Origin: Allorhizobium borbori
GTDB taxonomy: Bacteria; Pseudomonadota; Alphaproteobacteria; Rhizobiales; Rhizobiaceae
DNA: 64,000 bases
NCBI RefSeq assembly: GCF_014196535.1
Contig: NZ_JACIDU010000009.1
Span: 151,325 to 215,324 of the forward strand
Direction of reading: 5' to 3'
The notes under the pieces: model-generated
What the model was told of the DNA's origin: nothing
The model's database searches: none
Seen by the model: only the letters and a program-made list of their open reading frames with translations
Translations under genes and position numbers: made by a program
Part shown: positions 19,115 through 27,607 of the stretch, piece by piece
Position numbering within the stretch: the first letter of the stretch is position 1
How the letters are laid out: the number at the start of each line of letters is the position of its first letter

Positions 19115-22100
19115 ATGCAGCCCATGATCCTCTCCGGCCGCGGCGTGACCGCGGTGCTCGGCCCCACCAATACCGGCAAGACCCATTATGCCATCGAGCG
19201 CATGGTCGCCCACGGCTCCGGCGTCATCGGCCTGCCGCTGCGCCTGCTCGCCCGCGAGGTCTATACCCGCGTGGTGGAAAAGGTAGGTCCGCAACATGTG
19301 GCCCTCGTCACCGGCGAGGAGAAGATCAACCCACCCGGCGCGCGGTTTTCCGTCTGTACGGTAGAGGCCATGCCGCGCGAGACCAAAGCCGCCTTCGTCG
19401 CCATCGACGAGGTGCAGCTTGCCGGCGATCTCGAACGCGGCCACATCTTCACGGACCGCATCCTGCATCTGCGCGGCCGGGAGGAAACCCTGCTGCTCGG
19501 TGCCGGCACCATGCGGCCTATCCTCGAACAGGTTCTGCCCGGCATTCTCGTGATTGAACGCCCGCGCCTGTCGCAGCTTTTCTACGCCGGATCGAAGAAA
19601 ATCACCCGGCTGCCACAGCGCAGCGCCATCGTCGCCTTCTCGGCAGACGAGGTCTATGCCATTGCCGAACTCATCCGCCGCCAGCGTGGCGGTGCTGCGG
19701 TCGTGCTCGGCGCTCTGTCGCCCCGGACCCGTAACGCGCAGGTTGGGCTCTATCAGGAAGGCGATGTCGACTATCTGGTGGCCACCGATGCCATCGGCAT
19801 GGGCCTGAACCTCGATGTCGATCACGTCGCTTTCGCGCAGGATCGCAAGTTCGACGGATACCAGTACCGCAACCTCAATCCGGGCGAACTCGGCCAGATC
19901 GCCGGCCGCGCCGGACGTCACACACGGGACGGCACCTTCGGCGTCACAGGCCGGGTGGATCCCTTCGACGACGAACTGGTCGAACGCATCGAGACCCATC
20001 ATTTCGACCCGGTGAAGGTGATGCAGTGGCGCACCGCCCAGTTCGACTTCAGTTCCATCAAGGCCCTGCAGCGCAGTATCGAGGCCGTGCCGACGGTTCA
20101 GGGCCTGACCCGCGCCTTGCCCGCGACAGACGCGCAGGCGCTGGATTACCTTGCCCGCTACCCCGAAATCATCGACATTGCGACGACCCGGGAACGGGTG
20201 GAGACGCTTTGGGACGCCTGCGCCCTGCCCGATTACCGCCGCATCACGCCGGCGCAACATGCGGACTTGATTTCGACAATCTATTTCGATCTTGTCCGGC
20301 ACGGCGCAATCAGCGAAGATTTCCTCGCCGAGCAGGCGCGACGCGCCGACCGGACCGACGGCGAGATCGACACGCTTTCGGCGCGAATCGCGCAGATACG
20401 AACATGGACTTACGTCTCGAACCGCCCCGGCTGGCTTGCCGATCCGACACACTGGCAAGAAAAGACGCGGGAAATTGAGGATCGTCTGTCCGATGCGCTA
20501 CATGAAAGGTTGACGAAACGCTTTGTAGACCGCAGGACAACTGTGCTCATGAGGCGCCTGAGAGAGAATGCGATGCTGGAAGCTGAAATCAGTGTAAATG
20601 GCGATGTCTTCGTGGAAGGACATCATGTCGGGCAGTTGGCCGGTTTCCGGTTTACTCCCGCGCCGGGAATAGACGGGGCGGAAGGCAAGGCTGTGGAATC
20701 AGCGGCCATGCGGGCGCTTGCGCTGGAATTCGAAGCACGCGCCGCACGGCTGCACGCTTCGGGCAATAACGATCTGGCGCTCGATTCCCGCGGCATCGTC
20801 CGCTGGCTCGGCGAACCTGTCGGTCGCCTGACGGCCAGCGACAACATCATGCGTCCGCGTGTCATCCTGCTGGCCGACGAACAGCTTACCGGCAATGCGC
20901 GCGATCACGTTGCCGCCCGCGTCGAGCGCTTCGTCAATCATCACATCACCACGGTTCTGAAACCGCTGGACGATCTGTCGCGCGCCGAAGACCTGCAGGG
21001 CCTTGCCCGTGGCCTGGCCTTCCAGCTCGTGGAAAACCTCGGCGTCCTCTTCCGTCGCGATGTCGCCGACGAAATCAAGACGCTCGATCAGGATGCCCGC
21101 GCCTCGATCCGCCGCTACGGCGTGCGTTTCGGCGCCTACCACATCTTCATTCCCGCGCTGCTCAAGCCCGCGCCTGCCGAACTCATCACCCTGTTGTGGG
21201 CGCTGAAAAACGACGGCACGGAAAAGCCCGGTTATGGCGAACTCATTCCGGTTCTGGCCGCCGGCCGCACCTCGGTCGTCACCGATGCCGGCTATGAGCG
21301 CCAGTTCTACAAGCTCGCCGGCTTCCGCTTCCTCGGCAAGCGCGCCGTGCGCATCGACATTCTGGAGCGTCTGGCCGATCTCATCCGCCCGCTGCTGCAG
21401 TGGAAGCCCGGTTCCGGCACGCGTCCGGAAGGGGCCTATGACGGTCGCCGCTTCACCACGACGACGGCCATGCTGTCGATCCTCGGTGCAACGCCGGACG
21501 ATATGGAAGAGATCCTCAAGGGTCTCGGTTATCGCGCCGACAGCGTCACGCCGGAAGAAGCCCAGGCCTTCCTGAACGCCGGCAACCCGACCACGGAAGG
21601 CGCGGCAACCCCGGCGGAAGAAACCGTCGACGAGGCCGAAGCCGATACACACACCGAAGAAACGCCGGCAGAAGCAGCCGCCGAAACCCCGGTGGAAGCC
21701 GTGGCCGAGGCTGAAGCCGCTCCGGCTGCCGCAACCGAAGATGCCGCGCCTGCCGAACCGAAGCCGGTTCTGCTGTGGCGTCCGGGTGGCCGCAACGACA
21801 ATGCCCGCGCCCGTCCGCAAGGTGGCGAACGCGGTGAACGTCGTGGTCACGGCAATCGTCCGCAGGGCGGTGAGCCGCGTGATGGCGAAGCCCGTCGCAA
21901 CGATGGTCCCCGTCCCGCGCGCAATGGCGACCGCGATGGCGGCAAGCGCCATGGTGACCGCAACGAGCGCAAGGGCGGCAAGCCCGAGCATGGCGGCAAG
22001 CGCGATCACCAGCGTTCCGACGCCAAGCGCGACAACCAGCGCTTCGAGGCTCGCCCGCCGAAGAAGGACAAGCCGATCGATCCGGATTCGCCCTTCGCAG

Positions 22101-22135
22101 CACTCGCGGCGCTTCGCGACCAGCTCAAGAAGTAA
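19115..22135 (+). CDS. Suv3-like superfamily 2 RNA helicase
   Basis: 1006-residue helicase. The core starts almost at the N-terminus with Walker A GPTNTGKT (residues 16-23), motif II AIDEVQLAGD, and helicase C motifs DAIGMGLNLDV and QIAGRAGRHTRDG, which are diagnostic of the mitochondrial Suv3 degradosome helicase lineage. Residues from about 820 form a low-complexity tail, first Ala/Glu-rich, then Arg/Gly/Asp-rich (RNA-binding-like). Start at 19115 (MQPMILSGRG) chosen because homology begins there; a GTG at 19031 is possible. The S4 RNA-binding gene follows by 6 bases. Confidence 0.9.
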   Translation: MQPMILSGRGVTAVLGPTNTGKTHYAIERMVAHGSGVIGLPLRLLAREVYTRVVEKVGPQHVALVTGEEKINPPGARFSVCTVEAMPRETKAAFVAIDEVQLAGDLERGHIFTDRILHLRGREETLLLGAGTMRPILEQVLPGILVIERPRLSQLFYAGSKKITRLPQRSAIVAFSADEVYAIAELIRRQRGGAAVVLGALSPRTRNAQVGLYQEGDVDYLVATDAIGMGLNLDVDHVAFAQDRKFDGYQYRNLNPGELGQIAGRAGRHTRDGTFGVTGRVDPFDDELVERIETHHFDPVKVMQWRTAQFDFSSIKALQRSIEAVPTVQGLTRALPATDAQALDYLARYPEIIDIATTRERVETLWDACALPDYRRITPAQHADLISTIYFDLVRHGAISEDFLAEQARRADRTDGEIDTLSARIAQIRTWTYVSNRPGWLADPTHWQEKTREIEDRLSDALHERLTKRFVDRRTTVLMRRLRENAMLEAEISVNGDVFVEGHHVGQLAGFRFTPAPGIDGAEGKAVESAAMRALALEFEARAARLHASGNNDLALDSRGIVRWLGEPVGRLTASDNIMRPRVILLADEQLTGNARDHVAARVERFVNHHITTVLKPLDDLSRAEDLQGLARGLAFQLVENLGVLFRRDVADEIKTLDQDARASIRRYGVRFGAYHIFIPALLKPAPAELITLLWALKNDGTEKPGYGELIPVLAAGRTSVVTDAGYERQFYKLAGFRFLGKRAVRIDILERLADLIRPLLQWKPGSGTRPEGAYDGRRFTTTTAMLSILGATPDDMEEILKGLGYRADSVTPEEAQAFLNAGNPTTEGAATPAEETVDEAEADTHTEETPAEAAAETPVEAVAEAEAAPAAATEDAAPAEPKPVLLWRPGGRNDNARARPQGGERGERRGHGNRPQGGEPRDGEARRNDGPRPARNGDRDGGKRHGDRNERKGGKPEHGGKRDHQRSDAKRDNQRFEARPPKKDKPIDPDSPFAALAALRDQLKK

Positions 22136-22141
22136 TCCGCC

Positions 22142-22552
22142 ATGCCTGGGGAGCCGCCTGTCGCCGAGCGTCAGCGCATCGACAAGTGGCTCTTCTACAC
22201 CCGCATGGTTAAATCGCGCAGTCTCGCCCAGACGCTTGTCGAGGCGGGACATGTTGCGGTGAACGGACGCAAGGTCCACCAGCCCTCCCATAATGTGAAG
22301 ATCGGCGACCGGCTCGAACTGAAGCTTGAACGGCGCGACGTGATCCTTATCGTGCGCGACGGCGGCGCGCGGCGCGGCCCTTACGAGGAAGCGCGCCTGC
22401 TTTACGAGGATCTGTCCCCGCCGCCTGAGGAGCGTCCGCGTCTGACGGCGCTAGAGCAGGCCCAGCGCCAGCCGGGCTCCGGTCGTCCCACCAAACGCGA
22501 CCGGCGGGCGCTCGACAGCCTGCGTCCCGATTTTGGCGGCGACGAGAAATAA
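22142..22552 (+). CDS. S4-domain RNA-binding protein (Hsp15-like)
   Basis: 136-residue protein with an N-terminal S4 domain (QRIDKWLFYTRMVKSRSLAQ then VEAGHVAVNGRKVHQPSHNV) and a basic, proline/arginine-rich tail. Hsp15/HslR relatives bind free 50S subunits carrying nascent chains. The gene is 6 bases after the helicase gene, so co-transcription in an RNA-metabolism unit is likely. Ribosome-related function is by family only. Confidence 0.88.
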   Translation: MPGEPPVAERQRIDKWLFYTRMVKSRSLAQTLVEAGHVAVNGRKVHQPSHNVKIGDRLELKLERRDVILIVRDGGARRGPYEEARLLYEDLSPPPEERPRLTALEQAQRQPGSGRPTKRDRRALDSLRPDFGGDEK

Positions 22553-22704
22553 CAGTCTACGCCTGCGACATTTTGAAGTCGGTTTATTCTTGATATGCGC
22601 GACCAAAGGCAGTACCTGACAAGCGTGCTGACGGACACCGAATCCCTCCGCGCCGGCGGGCCAGTCAGGCGAGGGACAGGGAATAGCGGGCCAAGCCCTG
22701 AGAG

Positions 22705-22734
22705 CCAGACGACGTTTGGCCAGACAACGTTCGG
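22705..22734. repeat. Tandem 15-base direct repeat before fdxA
   Basis: CCAGACGACGTTTGG is followed immediately by CCAGACAACGTTCGG, matching at 13 of 15 positions. The second copy ends 15 bases before the fdxA ATG, just before its GGAG ribosome-binding site, so it lies in the promoter or 5' leader. Confidence 0.65.
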
Positions 22735-22749
22735 ATCGTGGAGTGCCTC

Positions 22750-23088
22750 ATGACGTATGTCGTGACTGACAATTGTATTCGCTGCAAATACACCGACTGC
22801 GTCGAAGTATGCCCGGTGGACTGCTTCTATGAAGGCGAGAACTTCCTCGTCATCAATCCGGACGAATGCATCGATTGCGGCGTCTGCGAACCGGAATGTC
22901 CCGCGGAAGCGATCAAGCCGGACACCGAGCCGGGGCTCGACAAGTGGCTGAAGCTGAACACGGAATATTCCGCGATCTGGCCGAACATCACCGTCAAGCG
23001 CGATCCGCTTCCGGAAGCCAAGGAAATGGACGGCGTCGAAGGCAAGCTGGAGAAGTATTTCTCCGAAAAGCCCGGCGCAGGCGACTGA
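22750..23088 (+). CDS. fdxA: 7Fe ferredoxin FdxA
   Basis: 112-residue electron-transfer ferredoxin with one [3Fe-4S] and one [4Fe-4S] cluster. Cysteines occur in [16 protein letters not shown] and [14 protein letters not shown], followed by the C-terminal extension with DKWLKLN and IWPNIT typical of the Azotobacter FdI/FdxA type. Start at 22750 follows GTGGAG; the in-frame ATG-like start at 22738 lacks a site. Redox partner unknown. It lies 197 bases after the S4 gene. Confidence 0.95.
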   Translation: MTYVVTDNCIRCKYTDCVEVCPVDCFYEGENFLVINPDECIDCGVCEPECPAEAIKPDTEPGLDKWLKLNTEYSAIWPNITVKRDPLPEAKEMDGVEGKLEKYFSEKPGAGD

Positions 23089-23434
23089 GCCGCCCGGTCA
23101 CGACCGGAGCAAGCGGTGCGGACCTTTCCGCGCCGCCAAAGCAAATTATTGATTTCCACATATTTTTGTGCTAGGGATAAAGAACTGGCCCACAACAGGG
23201 TATTTCTATGCCCTTAAACCTCACGAAAGCACGTCAGATCACCGCGCGGTTCCCGTGACATTCGCAACACTCGAAGTTGCCGTCTCACATCGCGAAGGCT
23301 GAATGACTGCTGCGTGTCGTCTTGTGGCCGGTTTGGTGTCACCAGGACGGTCTTTCCCCGTCTCATCCGGGCCTGATTTGACCCGACCGCCGGCCCCGAC
23401 GGGCCGGGTGCGTAACAGGGAGTTTTTGAAACGA
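23089..23434. other. Intergenic region between fdxA and carD
   Basis: 346 bases without a credible gene. A possible sigma-70 promoter is TTGATT-N17-TAGGGA near 23151-23179. Close to carD, CCGGCCC (23390-23396) pairs with GGGCCGG (23401-23407), a strong hairpin ending about 10 bases before the ribosome-binding site, which could affect carD translation. I see no terminator for fdxA. Confidence 0.35.
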
Positions 23435-24007
23435 ATGACGACCCAGCAGAAAAAACCTTCGGCAGCGCGGCATGGCTTCAAGCAGGGCGAAGCAATCGTC
23501 TATCCGGCGCATGGCGTCGGCACGATTGCCGTGATCGAAGAGCAGGAAGTCGCAGGCATGAAGCTTGAGCTTTTCGTAATCGACTTTGAAAAGGACAAGA
23601 TGCGCCTCAAGGTGCCGGTGGCCAAGGCCGTCAGCATCGGCATGCGCAAGCTGTCCGAAACCGATTTCGTCGAGCGCGCTCTGAAGGTTGTCCAGGGCAA
23701 GGCCAAGGTCAAGCGCACCATGTGGTCGCGTCGCGCGCAGGAATACGATCAGAAGATCAATTCCGGCGACCTGATCTCGATTGCCGAAGTGGTTCGCGAC
23801 CTCTACCGCGCCGAGAACCAGCCGGAGCAGTCCTATTCCGAGCGCCAGCTTTACGAAGCAGCCCTCGACCGCATGGCCCGCGAAATCGCCGCCGTCAACA
23901 AGATGTCCGAAACCGAAGCCGTCCGCCTTGTGGAAACCCATCTTGCGAAGGGTCCGAAGCGCGGCAAGTCCGTCGAGGAAGACGATACCCAAGACGAAGC
24001 CGCCTGA
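23435..24007 (+). CDS. CarD family transcriptional regulator
   Basis: 190-residue protein with an N-terminal RNA-polymerase-interaction domain (FKQGEAIVYPAHGVGTIAVIEEQEV as a Tudor-like start) and a C-terminal helical DNA-binding domain including WSRRAQEYDQKINSGDL. CarD stabilises open promoter complexes, notably at rRNA promoters, via the RpoB beta1 lobe. Start at 23435 (MTTQQKKPSA) fits the family; the longer frame to 23303 is not conserved-looking. Closed by an intrinsic terminator and followed by a heat-shock sigma factor gene. Confidence 0.94.
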   Translation: MTTQQKKPSAARHGFKQGEAIVYPAHGVGTIAVIEEQEVAGMKLELFVIDFEKDKMRLKVPVAKAVSIGMRKLSETDFVERALKVVQGKAKVKRTMWSRRAQEYDQKINSGDLISIAEVVRDLYRAENQPEQSYSERQLYEAALDRMAREIAAVNKMSETEAVRLVETHLAKGPKRGKSVEEDDTQDEAA

Positions 24008-24035
24008 GGCTTTTTCCCATTTCCATTGAAGACAG

Positions 24036-24064
24036 CCCGGCCATAGCGCCGGGTTTTCTTTTTT
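24036..24064 (+). terminator. Intrinsic terminator after carD
   Basis: CCCGGC (24036-24041) pairs with GCCGGG (24048-24053), followed by TTTTCTTTTTT. Confidence 0.8.
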
Positions 24065-24254
24065 CAAGATTTCTTCGGAACCTTTTTTCAGTCTGCGCAT
24101 TGTCCTGACTGTGAAGCGAAATCATGGACGACATGTCCGGCCGCTTCCTTCCGTCCCTCAACCGGGGCGGCGCTCTTGCATTCATCCGATCGTCGACCTG
24201 GAACCTTGCCGGTTCCGGGAATGATGCCCTCGTGACCTGTTTCTGGAGATAGCG

Positions 24255-25115
24255 ATGAACCCGATGACCGTTGACCGCACCCTCGTCAAATTCGCGATGC
24301 AGGCCCCCTATCTCGGCCGCGACGAGGAGCACGATCTGGCCATCCGCTGGCGCACGGCTGAAGATCGGGATGCGCGCAACCGCATCGCCACGGCCCATAT
24401 GCGTCTCGTCATCGCCATGGCCTCCCGTTTCAGGGGCTTCGGCCTGCCGCTGGGTGATCTCGTTCAGGAGGGGAATGTCGGCCTGCTGGAAGCAGCCGCC
24501 CGTTTCGAACCGGAACGTAACGTCCGTTTTTCCACCTATGCAAGCTGGTGGATCCGCGCCGCGATGCAGGATTACATCCTGCGCAACTGGTCCATCGTGC
24601 GTGGGGGCACCAGTTCGGCGCAGAAGGCGCTGTTCTTCAATCTCCGACGCCTTCGGGCCCGTATCGCCCGCGGCGACCGTGACCTGACGAGCCGTGCGGT
24701 GCATGAGGAAATCGCCGCCGCCATCGGTGTCAGCGTGGCCGATGTGCAGACCATGGACGCCCGCCTCTCCGCTCCCGATGCGTCTCTACAGGCTCCTGCC
24801 ATTGCCGGTGAGGAAAACGGGCGTGAACAGATCGATATGCTGGAAAGCCCCGAGCCTCTGCCCGACGAACAGGTAAGCGGCATGATCGACGGCGAACGTC
24901 GCCATCGCTGGCTCTATCAGGCCCTCGGCTTCCTCAACCGCCGCGAGGAACGCATCATCCGTGCCCGCCGTCTGGCGGAAGAAAGCCTGACCCTGGAGGA
25001 ACTCGGCAGCGAACTCGGCATCTCCAAGGAACGTGTTCGCCAGATTGAAAGCCGCGCCATGGAAAAACTCCGCGCCGCACTGGCCACCATCGCCCCGGAC
25101 ATGGCCATGGCCTGA
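24255..25115 (+). CDS. rpoH: Heat-shock sigma factor RpoH, second-copy (RpoH2) type
   Basis: 286-residue sigma-70 family factor of the sigma-32 class. Region 2 has HMRLVIAMASRFRGFGLPLGD and FSTYASWWIRAAMQDYILRN. The RpoH box appears as AQKALFFNLRRL. Region 4 ends with LGISKERVRQIESRAMEKL. The shorter, more divergent N-terminus and region 3 suggest the RpoH2 paralogue of rhizobia, tied there to oxidative and stationary stress; that assignment is inference. Start follows CTGGAGATAGCG. Ends convergent with the M48 protease gene; a GC hairpin (25112-25130) overlaps its stop codon. Confidence 0.9.
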   Translation: MNPMTVDRTLVKFAMQAPYLGRDEEHDLAIRWRTAEDRDARNRIATAHMRLVIAMASRFRGFGLPLGDLVQEGNVGLLEAAARFEPERNVRFSTYASWWIRAAMQDYILRNWSIVRGGTSSAQKALFFNLRRLRARIARGDRDLTSRAVHEEIAAAIGVSVADVQTMDARLSAPDASLQAPAIAGEENGREQIDMLESPEPLPDEQVSGMIDGERRHRWLYQALGFLNRREERIIRARRLAEESLTLEELGSELGISKERVRQIESRAMEKLRAALATIAPDMAMA

Positions 25116-25134
25116 CCCCGCCGGGGTCAGCCAG

Positions 25135-26601
25135 TCACTCCGAGATGATCTTCACCTTCTGCCCCGGCGACAGGCTCGCCGCTGCCGGCAGCGCGTTGAT
25201 GAGCTTGAACAGGTCCAGCTTGCGATCCGTGCCCATCATGCGGCTGGAAATCGTCGAGATGGTTTCACCCGGCTGCACCGTCAGCACGCGGATACGCAGC
25301 GGCTTCAGCGATGCCGCCTCGGCGGGCGTCATGGTGCGGAAACTGGCCTTCAGGATATTGGCGGTGCGGTCGAGATCGGCATTGCCTTTCGGCACCGCGG
25401 TCAGGAAGCGGAAGATGCGGTTCTGCAGGCGCACCACGGTCACGTCGAAATCCCAGCGCTCGGCGCTGGCGCGCGCGGTAGCGGCATCCAGCCCGTTGAC
25501 CTTGATGCTGCGCACCGTTTCCGGCAGAAGTCCCGCTACCCAGCCGCTCGTCAGATAGGCTTCGAGACTGTTGTTGGAGGAATCCGCCACGCCGTCGAAA
25601 CGGATGGCGATGTCACCCGGCCCGGTGGCCAGAACCGCCTCCACCTTGTTATCGATCACGAAACCTTCGGGCACATCGAAGCGGATGCCAAGGCTTGAGT
25701 GCAGGAAGGTCTGGCCGCGCACATAGCCTTCCTCCGGGCTGTCGCCATAGAGGAGCCCATCGATGCCGGCGAGATAGTAATCGCGACCGCGATCACCCGA
25801 AGAGCCTTCAGGGCCGAATTTTGCCGCCTGCTCGCGCGCCAGTTCCACGCGCTGCGGAGCATTGGGGTGGCTTGAGAGGAAGTCGAGGCTCTGGTCGTTG
25901 TCGGGCTCCACCGACATGAACCGGCTGTAGGCGGCCATGGATTCAAGGAAGCGTGGTGAGGCGTAGGGGTCGTAGCCCGCTTCACCCAGCATCCGAACGC
26001 CGATCACATCGGCCTGCAGTTCCTGCTGGCGCGAGAAGGCAGCCAGGCGCAGCTTGCCGCGCGCCAGAGCCTGCTTGCCGGCCAGATCGGACGACAGAAC
26101 CTCGGCGACGACACGCGAGGCGATCACTTCCGCTTCCTCGCGCTTCTGGCGCTCGATGCCGTGGTTGGCCGTCACATGCGCCATCTCGTGCGAAAGCACG
26201 GCGGCCACTTCCGATGCATCATTGGCCAGCGCCAGAAGACCGCGTGTCACGTAGAGATAGCCGCCCGGCAGCGCGAAGGCATTGATGGCAGGCGAATTGA
26301 GAATGGTGATGCGGTAGGACTGGTTGGGATTTTCCGAAACCGCCGTCAGCGCGCCGGTAATGCGCGCCACCAGCCGCTCGGTCTTGCGGTCGTGATATTC
26401 GCCGCCATAGCTCGCAACGATGCGCGGATGCTCGCGCGCGCCCATGGCCGCACGCGGATCGTTCTTCTGCACTTCATCGACGATCTGCGGATTGGAGGAG
26501 GGTCGCACGCTCGGCTCGTAAGCCTGCTCCATCAGCGACTGGCAGCCGGTCAGAAAAACGCCAAGCGCACCGATGCTCAGCAAACGCAGGGAAGACGCCA
26601 C
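25135..26601 (-). CDS. M48 family metalloprotease lipoprotein with C-terminal LysM-like segment
   Basis: 488-residue BepA/YfgC-like periplasmic protease. GTG start at 26601 gives MASSLRLLSIGALGVFLTGC, a textbook lipoprotein signal with acylated C20, preceded by GAGAGGG. An ATG at 26682 would add 27 residues. The zinc site is VLSHEMAHVTANH with a downstream glutamate region (QELQADVIGVRML). The C-terminus from about residue 435 (VQPGETISTISSRMMG) resembles LysM. BepA-type proteases handle outer-membrane assembly quality control; target here unknown. Confidence 0.88.
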   Translation of the reverse strand: MASSLRLLSIGALGVFLTGCQSLMEQAYEPSVRPSSNPQIVDEVQKNDPRAAMGAREHPRIVASYGGEYHDRKTERLVARITGALTAVSENPNQSYRITILNSPAINAFALPGGYLYVTRGLLALANDASEVAAVLSHEMAHVTANHGIERQKREEAEVIASRVVAEVLSSDLAGKQALARGKLRLAAFSRQQELQADVIGVRMLGEAGYDPYASPRFLESMAAYSRFMSVEPDNDQSLDFLSSHPNAPQRVELAREQAAKFGPEGSSGDRGRDYYLAGIDGLLYGDSPEEGYVRGQTFLHSSLGIRFDVPEGFVIDNKVEAVLATGPGDIAIRFDGVADSSNNSLEAYLTSGWVAGLLPETVRSIKVNGLDAATARASAERWDFDVTVVRLQNRIFRFLTAVPKGNADLDRTANILKASFRTMTPAEAASLKPLRIRVLTVQPGETISTISSRMMGTDRKLDLFKLINALPAAASLSPGQKVKIISE

Positions 26602-26890
26602 AAAAAGCCCTCTCGCCTTCCGCGTATCGTTTCCGCCATGCTGTCCTGCATTTTTCAACGCGGATACGCTTTTCAGGCACATCGAAATGCTCAGTCTCCG
26701 AACAAACCGCCGACACAGGACGATGCTTCAATTAATAGCACAAAGTCTTTTCGCAAGTAGGGGAGCCCTGCAATTTATTCATGGCCGAGAAGACGATGCC
26801 GGTCATCTCCATGCCAGCCGCGAGCGTCGAAAATGTGGCATGCTCCAAGACCGCATATCAGGCAGGGCGCAGGCTTGTCATGGAGAAGCC

Positions 26891-27607
26891 TCAGATCTGC
26901 CGCATGAAGGTGTCGGCCTCGGCCACGCCCGTGCCGGAAAGAAAGCGCTCCGCTGGCAGATTCACGGCAATTCGGCCCTGTTTCAGAAACAGAACATGGT
27001 CGGCGCTGCGCCTCACCTCCTGCGGATCATGAGTCACAATCAGCACCGTATTGCCCGTTTCGCGGTGAAGCTCCACCAGAAGCGCGCTCATGGCCGCCCG
27101 CAGATCCGGATCGAGCGCCGCGAAGGGCTCGTCCAGCAGAAGCACAGGCCTGCGACGCACCAGAGCGCGGGCAAAGGCCGCCCTCTGCCGTTCGCCACCC
27201 GAAAGCGTTCCCGGCCGGCGCTTTTCGAAACCGCCAAGCCCGACCCGCTCCAGCGCGGTGGACACCGCTGCCCGATCTTGGGCCGACAGCCTTAACGACG
27301 GATCGATCCCCAAGCCGATATTGCTGGCGATATCGAGATGGGCGAAGAGATTGTTGTCCTGAAACACCAGCGACACCGGACGCTCTGCGGGGTGAAGCGC
27401 TGTCACATCCTGTCCGCCGATGCTGACTGTGCCCGCATCCGGCCGCTCGAACCCGGCGACGAGATTGAGGAAGGTGGTCTTGCCGGAGCCGGAAGGCCCT
27501 GTGACCGCCGTGATCGCGCCCGCCGGCAGGCGGCAATCGAAGGCGAAGGTCGCATTGCCGAGCGCAAGCGTCACGCCGGACAGGGCAATCGCGCAATCAT
27601 CGGTCAT
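26891..27607 (-). CDS. thiQ: Thiamine ABC transporter ATPase ThiQ
   Basis: 238-residue ATPase with Walker A GPSGSGKTT, signature LSGGERQRAAFARAL and Walker B LLLDEPFAALD. It energises import of thiamine/TPP through ThiP. It overlaps the thiP 3' end by 11 bases and is last in thiB-thiP-thiQ. The TPP riboswitch before thiB and the gene order establish substrate, beyond the generic ATPase motifs. Confidence 0.95.
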   Translation of the reverse strand: MTDDCAIALSGVTLALGNATFAFDCRLPAGAITAVTGPSGSGKTTFLNLVAGFERPDAGTVSIGGQDVTALHPAERPVSLVFQDNNLFAHLDIASNIGLGIDPSLRLSAQDRAAVSTALERVGLGGFEKRRPGTLSGGERQRAAFARALVRRRPVLLLDEPFAALDPDLRAAMSALLVELHRETGNTVLIVTHDPQEVRRSADHVLFLKQGRIAVNLPAERFLSGTGVAEADTFMRQI

